Of a stretch of DNA of 64,000 bases, positions 1-9,619 are shown one piece after another. Each line of letters opens with the position of its first letter. Within the stretch, counting starts at the first letter, position 1. The DNA is from Dipteris shenzhenensis (lineage: Eukaryota; Polypodiophyta; Polypodiopsida; Gleicheniales). The notes below the pieces were generated by a model, which did not search any database, was not told the origin of the DNA, and saw only the letters and a list, made by a program, of their open reading frames with translations. The stretch is from assembly GCA_047967505.1 (NCBI GenBank), contig CM106538.1; one strand, 5' to 3'. The position numbers and the translations under genes were made by a program.

Positions 1-687
1 CAAGGCTCTACGCTCAAGCTGTGCCATAAGAGCTTTACGTATCCAGTGCAACATATTTCAATTCCAACCGTGGCGACCGTCATCTCTGCCATGCACGAGG
101 GGGCCGAAACTTTATGTATTGTGCTTCTGCTACTTCATCTCTTCCATTTGTGGAAGGTCCTGCTAATTCTCAAGCCATGAAGTCTAGTGCGCTTCTATCT
201 TTAATGGAGCAACAGCTCGGGTGAATCTAGCTCTAGCAACACTTGCGTGAGACCAAGCTCACGTTGAGATCTACCTTTGGGGTCAGGAGCGCATGTATAT
301 GTGAATATGAAGGTATGAGGCTAATAAGTAAACTTGTATGCAAGAATGAAAAAAAAAGCTCTACCCCAGATGATGGAGCTTCTTACGAAAGCCTGAAAAC
401 CACAAAATAATAGCCCGACTAGTTTTGTTAAATCTCAAACCATGGTAAAGGCACCAAAGGTATATCCCAAATCTTTTAGCTGACCTAAAATAGCTAGAAA
501 CAAGTCAAGTCCCATATTCTGGTGTACTAACGTTTAAATTTTTACAATTTTGCAAGAGCTCAAAAAACAATGCTCCCCAAGGGGATGAGTGTGTGTGTCA
601 GTAATGATTATCATTATCATTATTGCCAATAATGATTTTCATTATCATTAAAGTACTGATAAACCCCAAGGACTGCAAGGGTCCAGT
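1..687. other. No gene recognised; left flank
   Basis: No frame stays open with a recognisable motif. The sequence is moderately AT-rich and looks like decayed intergenic or old repeat DNA. A weak gag-like impression in one frame of the first 220 bases was not strong enough to call. Confidence 0.5.
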
Positions 688-850
688 ATGCACGGTTGTG
701 TGCACATGCGCATGCTACATGTGTGCATGTGTGCGCACACATATGTGCATGCATGTGTGTGTATGTGTGTGGGTGTGTGTGCATGCATGCATGTGTTTGT
801 GCATGCACGTGCACGTGCACACGCATGTGTGTATGTGTGTGTGTGTGTAG
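688..850. repeat. TG/CA microsatellite with ATGC interruptions
   Basis: About 160 bases of alternating purine-pyrimidine sequence, mainly TG steps with GCATGC and CACGTGCAC interruptions. Short His/Cys/Val-rich ORFs on both strands here are by-products of the repeat and not genes. Confidence 0.9.
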
Positions 851-1020
851 GGTTAACTATATACTCATATATTACTTCAAAAAATCTAACTTTAATTTCA
901 TCATCTACTTCTATACATTTAGAGATTTAGAAGTGTGTCTCAATGCAAAGAACTTGCTAGTCAATAGAAGGCATCATATATAAATCCACCCCTCAAGCAT
1001 TCTCATGCATTTAGTACAAA

Positions 1021-1302
1021 TAAGCCATGTATCGAGTCTCACAATCTTGTATAATGGAAGATTCTGCATAGTTATGACAAGAAATAAGAATAAATGAATT
1101 TAACTCAAATGCCACACACAAACACTTAAATATATGCATCAATGTATAGGGGGACATACACTTAGGCCATCTATCTAGTCTCAATTTTGTATAATGGAAG
1201 ATTCTACATACTTATGACAAGAAATAAGAATAAATAAACTAAACTGAAATGTCACAAGCAAATAATTTAATATATGTAACAATGTATAGGGGGACATAAT
1301 CT
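1021..1302 (+). repeat. Tandem duplication, two ~140-bp units
   Basis: Two adjacent imperfect copies (about 1021-1162 and 1163-1302) share blocks such as TTGTATAATGGAAGATTCT and end in GTATAGGGGGACATA, with a constant offset of 140-142 bases. They carry substitutions, so the duplication is not recent. No coding content was seen. A short CA run follows at about 1315-1340. Confidence 0.85.
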
Positions 1303-1909
1303 CTTTCTATTTTTACACACACACGCACATACACACACATAGACTAGAGAACTAAATATGTGACTTACTACATATTCACTACTCTAGCTCTATTCATTAA
1401 TTTAATTGAATTTTCACCTACTTTTCATGATCATAAACTGTGACTAAATGAATACTTAAAATAGCTAACCAGACACCTTCTACCATGCCATTCTACATTA
1501 GTAGGCCAAAGAATCAATGCTACTAGAAATGTCTCTCTCTATTTATATACGATAATATACAAGCCGCAAGCTAAAACAACAAAGCTCAAACATGAGTTGG
1601 GAGCCAAGAAGGTCACATGAGGGTGAGGCAACTTCTTGGAGAAATGAAGAAAATCATTCAGGCCAGAGAGGACGAGCAGCTTGAGTAGCCAAAATAGGAC
1701 TAGGTTCTATGCATTCTTTTAGTTAGCATCTCACTCACAGACTAGGATGGACAATAGGTTGGGTAATTGGGCTATATTTTGACGATGAACGTACCCCCAA
1801 CAATAGTGTAGAGTCCACATCAAAGAAGGAGGCTCCTTCCATCACCTTAGATGAATGAAAGAGAGAGAGTCGAATATCCTAGATGAGAGTACTAGAACCA
1901 TCCAAAGGA
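1303..1909. other. No gene recognised
   Basis: AT-rich sequence before the first LTR element, with no recognisable ORF or RNA gene. The last bases before the element (CCTTG, 1910-1914) are half of its probable target-site duplication. Confidence 0.5.
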
Positions 1910-1914
1910 CCTTG

Positions 1915-2171
1915 TGTTGAGAGTTCATGCTTAACATCATGCGATCACGTGTGCATAGCACCATCATGTGATCACATGTGCCTAGCACTAACCTTATAGA
2001 GTGCTATAAAGGAAAGGGTTAGATCCCTTAACCCTAACCCTAAATGGGTTTGTATATATTCTATTTTTTCAACTAAATCTACTGTATAGTTAGTCATTTG
2101 TGGTGTGCTCTCTAGCTGTGCCCTCTCTCCTCATCTCCACAATTCTCCTCTCCCCTCTTCATATTTTGTCA
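1915..2171 (+). repeat. 5' LTR of family 1 copia element
   Basis: Begins TGTTGAGAG and ends TTTTGTCA, matching 5402-5656 nearly base for base with scattered differences. It contains two near-identical blocks around ATCATGTGATCACATGTG, and a run of CCCTAA units followed by GGGTTTGTATATATTC, where TATATA is the likely promoter TATA element for the element's RNA. Confidence 0.92.
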
Positions 2172-2185
2172 TGGTATCAGAGCTC
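2172..2185 (+). other. Primer-binding site (initiator Met tRNA type)
   Basis: TGGTATCAGAGCTC follows the LTR end directly. TGGTATCAGAGC is the usual minus-strand primer site of plant copia elements, complementary to the 3' end of initiator methionine tRNA. Confidence 0.92.
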
Positions 2186-4260
2186 CCTTGCCTTCTACTG
2201 AGGCATTGAGATCATTGTGAGAGAGATTGAGCGATTGAGTGTTTTTCATTCTTTCATTCTGTTGATGAGAGAAATTTCTGTCCACTTGGCAGAATCTCCA
2301 TCCATAGGATTTTCGTTCATCTCCTTCGAGAGTTTGTGAGAGATCTAGTGATTGAGAGAGAGATTTGTGAGTTCTTTTTCATTCATTTCTGTGTGAGAAT
2401 TCCATTCACGAGAGACATTTCGATCCATACATTTTATGAGATATTCATGAGTGATTTCTTTGTGTGGAAGAAGAGAGAGATTCTATTTCTTCCATCCCTC
2501 TACTCAAGGTCTCCATTGAGGGAGTTAGCAAGCTCTTCTTGAGCTCCAAACTAGAAAACTTCAACCTTGCAATAGGCAACTCCATGAGACAGTCATGACT
2601 CTCAAGTGCCTTCCACGACTGCTTCAGCTAATAGCCTCCAAAATAAAGGCTCGACCATCTGCAGTTCTCAGTGACTCAGGAGCTTCCTTGACTAGCACGA
2701 CTCAAAGCGACACTCTCAAAGGTGACCTCAAGGCTCAAGCTTCATAGAAACGAGCTAGTAGGTTCTCTACAATGCGCAGCCACATGACCTAAGCCCAATG
2801 TTCATGAGCGCTTCTCTTCAGCACTGTCAGTGACTCCAATAATGATGGCTCATAGCACCTCTACACAGACATAACCTCTCTAGCTGAGAGTATCCAATAG
2901 CTCCATCAAGCTCCAAAGCCTTCAACAGTTAGCTCCTAGCAACAACCTCACTGTGCGTGCAACATACTCTGTCTATCACCATCCACAATAGCTGATATGG
3001 CTAAGGCTGGCTCCCTACAACGAAATTGCCTCCGTTGCAATGACATCTCCAAGGCCACCTATAGCAGATGAAACACCTCTCCACCATGACTCTACGAACT
3101 GCAGCTCCCACTTCTTCATGCTCCTAGCTCATAAGAGGCTCCTCCAATGGATGGCGCACCTTCAGCAAAGCAAGCTCTATTGGACTACACCCAAGCTCTC
3201 ACCGACAGACGGGTCTCCAACTATGACACGCAGTTCGCCAATGTGAAACCAACGTGCTCCCAAAGTCATCTCCACCGTGCTACGGCTACCAAGTCCAACA
3301 CAAGGCTCACGCACTTCAGACTCCATGCCTCCACCGGACAGTGCCCAACTCTGTAGCAAAGGCACTCCAAAGGCTTCCGTGGCCCTTCAAAATGTTGCAC
3401 CACAACAAAGCTACCTGAATCGAACGGAAGAGAGCATCAGAATTAGCATCTTCGATGGAATCTTCTTTAGATTTCAGTGAAGCCATTAGACGACACATGG
3501 TAGATAGCCACTCCACATGTGGCACCCCTTATCCACAAATCTCACCTCTAGTTAAGTTAACCTAGGTACGATAACCTTGGTTAGTCAAGGATAAGTTTGG
3601 GTCAAGCTACCGTGGTTAGCAAAGGGGATAGGGTTGGTTAAAATTTTGACATGTGGTAATCCTTATCTGCCAAATCACCTTATTTGCCACATCATCAGTG
3701 ACTACCACATCATCTCATCTGACACCTCAGCAACTACCACGTAAGCACACAATGCTCCACACTCACCCCATGTGACCACTCTTGCCACCTCAACACAAGC
3801 TCCACTGGCACACCTCTTTCTAGGCATAGTACCACATCATCACTGTATGTGACCCAGAGTGACACATCATCATTGAGCACCATTTGCACTCCTTTTGCCC
3901 CTCCACCTAGATCAAGCCGTATCTCTTGATCTAGGAAGAATTTGAGGCCGCTCCAAAAAGAAAAGTCGCTCATTTTTTTATGCTCTATGCACTCGTCACA
4001 TCACATGCACATTTTGGCACAAGTTACACTCACATTTGAGCCTCACCGCTGCGACAATACCACTTCCTTTACGCACATTTGCCTCTACATCGATGCATCT
4101 AATGCAGCACTTAAAAAGAACAAAAGAAAAGGAATTATTTGCTGTTCTTTCATGGCTAGTATAGATCTAGATCAGAGTAGACTAGATCGCCATAGAGGGA
4201 TGCTTTGAATTTCCCAAGTTGCCAATCTAAGCCATGCCTAAAATTCTCGACTAGTACCTA
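2186..4260 (+). other. Element interior without retroviral coding sequence
   Basis: About 2 kb between the primer-binding site and the RT remnant. No CCHC knuckle, protease or integrase motif was found in any frame. ORFs are short and overlap in opposing frames. Around 2600-3500 the sequence is rich in CTCCA and AGCTCC words. The last ~80 bases (about 4226-4305) resemble 42,148-42,230 beside the CACTA relic. It may be acquired host or transposon sequence, or heavily decayed leader; I recognise no source. Confidence 0.5.
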
Positions 4261-4286
4261 CTCGAAGTCAGTCCATACACTCACAT

Positions 4287-5270
4287 ATGATTTCACATCA
4301 TCAAGGGAAAGACATTACTATTGCACTTTTGTACGTAGATGATCTGATTGTGACAAGAAGCAAGGATAGCTTCATCAGAAAATTGAAACAAGACTTATCT
4401 GTAGAGTTCGACATGAAAGATCTTGGACTTATGCACTATTGTCTTGGAATTGAATTCTGGAGAGATTCAGATAGCACATTCATGAGTCAACTCAAGTATG
4501 TTGACAATCTCCTGAAGAAGTTTCATATGGCAGATTGCAAGATTGTAGCCACTCCCATGGAGCAGAGTTTGAAACTTACTAAAGATTTAGATAAGCCTAT
4601 AGTCAATGACAGATACTACAGGCAGCTCATCAAATCTCTTATATATCTGACTATCACTCGGCTAGATATTTGTTATGCAGTAAGCTCACTAGCACAGTTT
4701 ATGGTGGCAAATCCAAAAGAGCCTCACTGAAATGCAGCCAAAAGAGTCTTGAGATACATCAGAGGTACAAGATAGTTTGGGATAGAATACAGAGGAAGTC
4801 ATCCACGGTTGCATGGATGAGGCATGGATACTGTGATAGTGACTATGCCAGAGATCATGAGACTAGGAGATCGACACAGGGATATGCATTTTCCCTTGGT
4901 CAAGGTGCTATATCATGGTTGTCAAACAAACAACCAACTGTTTCTTTGTCTTCAACTGAAGCATAATATATAGCACTCACTACAAGTGCATGTGAGGCTA
5001 TATGGCTGAGAAGACTATTGGCACAAACAGATTACTTTGATGAGTCAAAGCCAACAACAATATATCGTGATAATCAATCGATAAGGGCATTGACCAAGAA
5101 TCTAGTATATCACTCCAAGACAAAGCACATTGATGTCAGAGAGCACTTCATCAAAGAAAGAGTGTTACTTGGTGACATCACCCTATAGCATTGTGATAGC
5201 AAAGAGAATGTTGCAGACATCTTACCAAACCACGTAGTAAAGAGCTATTCGAGAAACACCGACTAGCTCT
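4287..5270 (+). pseudogene. pol: Copia pol remnant: end of reverse transcriptase plus RNase H
   Basis: The frame opens with the RT catalytic box LLYVDDLIV (the YVDD aspartates bind the catalytic metal), then EFDMKDLG and the LGIEF block. It continues into the RT connection and RNase H with [25 protein letters not shown] and TKHIDVREHFIKE. The fingers and palm upstream of YVDD are absent. A frame change occurs near 4730 and stops occur near 4965 and 5187, so no enzyme can be made. The order and spacing match the 3' end of a plant copia polyprotein. It ends just upstream of the purine tract and 3' LTR. Confidence 0.9.
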
Positions 5271-5390
5271 TGGTTTGACACAGAGGAAGGACATTCCCAC
5301 TAAAGGGGTGTGATGGAATGTAATGCTCAGTCCTTCTTCGATTCCCCAGAATCATCATATTGAGGGAAGTCCTACTTCATGATGTTGATC

Positions 5391-5401
5391 TTGAGGGAAG
5401 G
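5391..5401 (+). other. Polypurine tract
   Basis: TTGAGGGAAGG abuts the TGTTGAG start of the 3' LTR, the expected place for plus-strand priming. Confidence 0.8.
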
Positions 5402-5656
5402 TGTTGAGAGTTCACGCTCAACATCATGTGATCACGTGTGCTTAGCACCATCATGTGATCACATGTGCATAGCACTAACCTTATAGAGTGCTATAAAGGA
5501 AAGGTTAGATCCCCTAACCCTAACCCTAAATGGGTTGTATATATTCTATTTTTTCAACTAAATCTAGTGTACAGTTAGTCATTTGTGGTGTGCTCTCTAG
5601 CTGTGCCCTCTCTCCTCATCTCCACTCTTCTCCTCTCCCCTCTTCATATTTTGTCA
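5402..5656 (+). repeat. 3' LTR of family 1 copia element
   Basis: Near-identical to 1915-2171, with the same TGTTGAG start and TTTTGTCA end. It is followed by CCTTA (5657-5661), which differs by one base from CCTTG before the 5' LTR. Confidence 0.92.
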
Positions 5657-5661
5657 CCTTA

Positions 5662-6790
5662 CAAGCAAAGCTATGAGATGAATCAATGGTGTCATGTTGG
5701 GGGAATTAGTGCACCGTTCACATATTATGCTAAAATGAAAGATGCAACCAATACAAGCATTCGACCACCAAGACGACACAAAAGACACATCAATGAGCCA
5801 AAATTTACAACTATGCGAGAGCACACTAATCTACCTACCATCACCAAAGAAGCCATAAGTCCTTCAAATCTGAAATTTAATCCTACCAGCACTAAAGATG
5901 CCATAGGGCCTTCTAGTCAAGAGAGAACATGCCTTAGCAAAAGGCTTCAAGGAATGGCAATGCCATGTCAATTCGACAAACTCTCATCAATTTCATTCAG
6001 TCCCTTCTTCGTCACCTCACCATTTAAATAGCACATTAGTAACACCCGAAGAATATAAATCTAACAAAGGCACTTGCACACCTCAATTAGTATTAGAGTA
6101 AAGGTCCAACAACGACCACCTAACATTCTTTTAAGATCCGAGAGTACTACTCCAAGGCTCCTTTTACCAAACAATGGATTAGTAAATATAAAAATTTAAA
6201 AATCTAAGATTATCTATCCACTTTAAATAGATTAAACAATCATCAATATGACTTCTAGCCCAACCAATAATCTCATAAGAGATTACCACATGACCACACC
6301 AAAATTAACAAATAAATCAGATCTTAAATGGCTAACAACACATTACACTTATTAATTATAAATAATAGGAACTCATCGTTAAAAGTTAGGAGTCTATGCT
6401 AATTCCTATTACCAATTTGAAATGGAAACCTACTGACCTAGGCACATCAATTAAGACCGCATAATAGTACTCACAACTCATCATCCTCTATTAGGAACTT
6501 TTAGGCTAACTTTTTAAAGAGGAACTCTAATATACTAAGAAAAAGAGGAACCCTAATATACTAAGAAAAAGAGGGCATATCCTCTATCCTTATTTTTTAG
6601 ATACAAATTAACAACCCCAAAGGAAGACTTGAGATATCATTAAGACATTTTTTTCCATAGAAAAAGTCCATACCAAAACCAATATGGACCTAGAGAAAGA
6701 CTCTATTTAATTATTTCTCTCATTCTTTCTCTATTTATTTTCTTCACTCCTCACCCTCGATATTGCATTACTCAACTTGATTCTTCCATC
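5662..6790. other. No gene recognised; small tandem repeat
   Basis: AT-rich intergenic sequence. A 26-bp unit containing CTAATATACTAAGAAAAAGA is duplicated in tandem (6521-6546 and 6547-6572). A 148-codon open stretch near 5585-6031 starts inside the LTR and has no recognisable motif, so it is not called. Confidence 0.5.
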
Positions 6791-6798
6791 CTAGTCCT

Positions 6799-7105
6799 TC
6801 CACAAACACTCCCTTCTTTCTTCCATCGTAGTTCTTCTGCAAGCACTTTCTTCTTCAATCTCTCTTTCTTTATCATCTCCCCACCCATGGATATATATAA
6901 CATCATCATAGATGTGGAGTCGGGAATTAATAGTCTCAAATAATGGATTGCTAACCAAGGAGCAAGGAGAGAGGATAGAATTCAACAAGGCTCTCCATTG
7001 ACATAGATGGAGAGAGAGGAATTTGATGCACAAAGATGCGCAAAGAGGTAGGAGACTCTGAAGATAGTAGAAAGCGAAAGACTTTTACAGAATATTATAA
7101 AAGCA
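6799..7105 (+). pseudogene. Small-protein family, broken copy 1
   Basis: From the ATG at 6887 the frame reads MDIYNIIIDVESGINSLK, stop, WIANQGARREDR, then GSPLT, stop, MEREEFDAQR. This aligns with the minus-strand copy at 49,637 (MDVLSIVGDMESRIDSLK) and the open copy at 51,447 (MDLFKVIDSVEQAISSIK). The upstream pyrimidine-rich leader is also related to that of the 49.6-kb copy. Stops at about codons 19, 40 and 55 break it. Homology ends abruptly near 7105, where the minus-strand copia gag at 7107-7530 begins, so the 3' half was lost at that junction. The family's function is unknown to me. Confidence 0.75.
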
Positions 7106-7106
7106 T

Positions 7107-7530
7107 GAAGGTTCTAGATCCTTGTCTGATTCCGCGTCTCATACTGACTCTTCAATATGTTCCATGCCACAGTTGCCTTAGATGTATGCTGAATCAAGGT
7201 CAAAACACTATCAGTAGTACTTGTAACCAGGGCACACAGAGCATCTGCATTCTTGTGTTTCCAAACTTGTAGGTCAGCATTAGGAGGTATCGTACTCCCC
7301 GGATTTGATGGGTTGGGGGCTCCTTATGGTTCTAGGTCAGTCCCTAGTACTGTCTCCAGAAGCTCATATGAATCCAGAATAGTAATAATTTTAAACTTCC
7401 ACAGAGTGTAGTTCGTACCATCTAGCTTGCCTTCAATGAAGGCTGGTGGGCAAATCCTCAATGCCTAGATTGTTGGTGCAGCTGGTGTAGCTGCACCTGC
7501 TGAACTTGAGCCGCTTCCTATTGCCACCAT
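7107..7530 (-). pseudogene. gag: Copia gag N-terminal fragment (family 3)
   Basis: Reads leftwards from the ATG at 7530, 61 bases after the primer-binding site. After a Ser/Ala/Pro-rich start comes FIEGKLDGTNYTLWKFKI, the L.G.NY..W motif at the start of plant copia Gag, then the LQVWKHKNADALCALVTS and TSKATVAWNILKSQYET blocks of the UBN2-type gag region. Internal stops at about codons 22 and 69 break it. The element is cut at about 7107, so no nucleocapsid or pol follows. The assignment rests on motif order and position relative to the LTR. Confidence 0.85.
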
Positions 7531-7591
7531 CACTTTGTATGCTGTTGAAGCCCTCGCCTCTCTTCTACTCTTCGATCCTTAGAGCCGCCTG

Positions 7592-7604
7592 GGCTCTGAT
7601 ACCA
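7592..7604 (-). other. Primer-binding site, minus strand
   Basis: GGCTCTGATACCA is the reverse complement of TGGTATCAGAGCC and sits directly beside the LTR at 7605. Confidence 0.9.
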
Positions 7605-8268
7605 TGTTAAATTACATGGTGCAACAGAATCGAAACTGAACAAAGAATAGAGAGTACACAGCAAACTGAAGACGCGAAAAAAATTTTCCTTCAATACTGA
7701 TGTAGTACAGATGATGGCTCCATCCACCCATGCACTCCCATAGTAGAGCTTAGATGGCGATCTAGACAGATACTAGGTGAAGAGATACTAGCTGGAAGAT
7801 CTCTGTTGGAAGATCTGATCTGGTACAATGGACTAGAAAGGTCGCCTTTTTATAGCTATGAGGGCAGTAGTCAGTGGAGTTGACTAGTCTACCTAGTTGG
7901 TGGAGCCGAATAGTCAACGTCGATGGAGCTGACTAGTCATCCATGGAATATTCAGGGAATATTCCCTATATCGTCGTCGAGGGCTCTCGTCCCCGAACCC
8001 CCACTAGGGGGGGCCACTGGCCCCCTTGGGACCCCCCAGCTAGGGGCCAACTGGCCCCCAGACCCCAGCAAGAGCAAGGGGCTCCCACACAATCAACCTT
8101 CTACCATCAACGGTCTCATTCATAGACCTCATCTAACATGCAAGTCAGGATACATCCAATGTCCTGGGCTCACACATGGCTTCTCCTCATATGGGGACCT
8201 TACAACTTGAGCACCTTGGACCACTAGTGGTGGTTACTAGGAGGGTGGGGCATTGAGCATATCTAACA
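7605..8268 (-). repeat. 5' LTR of family 3 copia element
   Basis: On the minus strand it runs from TGTTAGATATGC to AATTTAACA, giving the short inverted termini expected of an LTR, and it is followed by a primer-binding site and gag. A TATA box (TATAAAAAGG on the minus strand) lies near 7846-7855. The upstream half holds GC-rich inverted blocks (CCCCCACTAGGGGGGG near 8000, GGGGCCAACTGGCCCC near 8045) and GACTAGTC repeats that may act as promoter elements. The partner 3' LTR is absent from the window. Confidence 0.85.
7846..7855 (-). promoter_or_regulatory. Probable LTR TATA box
   Basis: TATAAAAAGG on the minus strand, 240-250 bases upstream of the primer-binding site within the LTR. Position and sequence fit the U3 promoter of a copia element. 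Inferred from consensus only. Confidence 0.6.
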
Positions 8269-8681
8269 GATGCTCCCTTCCACCTCTATGAATCGTTGGA
8301 GAAGAATGTGGGCAAGGGTTTTGTGTTGCAAGTCTGACAACTTGCGTTGTGTATATTTATTTCTAGCATTTCCGGATCGAAGAAACAAGGTTTTTTTTAT
8401 GAACTCTGATGGACAAAGCCTTTGTACTTGCCAAAGAGAGAGCAAGGCACCTTGCATGGTGTTGTCATCCACTGGACCAGTGGCAAAAATACCTAGCCCC
8501 TCCCTTCTTAGCATCTCTCTTTGCACTTGCAAGATAGCTTGAGGCGCGACTTGATTTAGCTGGTTTGCTAAATCAGCCTCTCTTGAGGGACAAAAGTGGC
8601 TTCTGGACCCTCTTGAAGTGGAGGTTCCTCTGGTTGGGGAGGATCCTGTGGGAGAACATTCTCTATGTTCTGTCTCTCCAT
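8263..8681 (-). pseudogene. Unrecognised broken ORF ending at the LTR edge
   Basis: Minus-strand reading from an ATG at 8681 gives MERQNIENVLPQDPPQPEEP, a Pro/Glu-rich start. After a frame change near 8580 it gives LANQLNQVAPQAILQVQREM and a basic, mostly helical stretch ending about six bases inside the LTR at 8268. It follows a TTTTTAG acceptor-like site. The LTR insertion probably truncated it. It could be a retroelement gag or a host gene fragment; no family was recognised. Confidence 0.35.
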
Positions 8682-8689
8682 GCTCGTAC

Positions 8690-9588
8690 TTAACCTAAAA
8701 AATAACAACAAGACAGAATTATTTTATAACTCTAAACAATATTAAGCAATTCAATTCAATATGGATACTTATTGCAACATTCACTTATAAAAATAATATT
8801 TCAACCTTTATTATCGCATCATTTATCATATCAAGAAATTATACCATCATTTATTATCGCATCATTCACATATACAAATAATATTTAAACATTAGTTATA
8901 GCATCATTTATCATCTCATTTTAAATATACAAACTTGAATGATTGAGTGGAAACTTGGATGATATACAAAAATAACAATGTTACACGTATTCATGTTAAA
9001 AAATTCATATTACAAATTGTCCAAGGAAGACTCATTTGCTGGTCTAAGTCCTTGGATTGGACTGAGCTATATGCCACATCTCCTCCTCTCTATTCTCCAC
9101 TCCTCACTATTACTCAATCCCTCTCCTAACACTTGTGCTCCCTCTCCACCCTTCTCCCTCTTTGCTTGTGTGAAAAGAATTTTTTCAAGAAGGTGAGTCT
9201 CTTTGAGCAATGTAGGTTCATTTTTTGTGAGATTTCGTTTTGTGAGTGTTGAAGCATGTTTCTCCTTGTATTGCTAAGGCTATGTGCTAGTTTTCATGCT
9301 TGATTTTCAAGGGTTAAAGACAAAAAACGAGATTTTGTGAAAGAAAGAAGACTCACCTCTTCTAGCCTTTTTTTGTATTTCTCTTCCTCCTCTTTCTCCT
9401 TGTCTCCTCAATCCAATCCCTTTGAGAAGTTGCTTCTTTAAACTCCTCCTTCCTCTAACTAGTTATTTGAAAAATGGTATGTTTCCTCTCTTTTGTAAGG
9501 CCAGTCCACAAAACACCGAGCAGGACTATTCCAGGTAAGAAAGTGCTTCCTCTTTTTTCCTTTTGTTATTTTTGTTATTTGCATTAGC
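8690..9588. other. No gene recognised; AT-rich then pyrimidine-rich
   Basis: 8700-8945 contains repeated TTATCGCATCATTTATCAT-like phrases. 9060-9560 is pyrimidine-rich with no supported ORF. Confidence 0.5.
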
Positions 9589-9619
9589 CTGCAGCTAGTG
9601 CCTTAAGCACTAGCTGCAG
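9589..9619. repeat. Perfect 13-bp inverted repeat at satellite border
   Basis: CTGCAGCTAGTGC and GCACTAGCTGCAG are separated by CTTAA, immediately before the satellite array. This could form a strong hairpin in single-stranded DNA or RNA. Confidence 0.9.

Larger units (their letters stand above)
1915..5656 (+). mobile_element. Ty1/copia LTR retrotransposon, internally deleted (family 1)
   Basis: A 3.7-kb element bounded by two ~256-bp LTRs in the same orientation. It has a primer-binding site right after the 5' LTR, a purine tract right before the 3' LTR, and flanks CCTTG/CCTTA that look like a 5-bp target duplication with one change. Of the normal gag-protease-integrase-RT-RNase H order, only the end of RT and RNase H remain (4287-5270). 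The interior from about 2200 to 4260 shows no retroviral motif. It is therefore non-autonomous and would need enzymes in trans. Another degraded LTR of the same family lies near 39.5 kb. Confidence 0.9.

Noticed and set aside
620-983. His/Cys-rich ORFs
   Set aside because: Produced by a TG/CA microsatellite; no start context or motif.
5585-6031. 148-codon ORF beginning in the 3' LTR
   Set aside because: It starts in U5-like sequence, has no recognisable motif, and no paralogue supports it.
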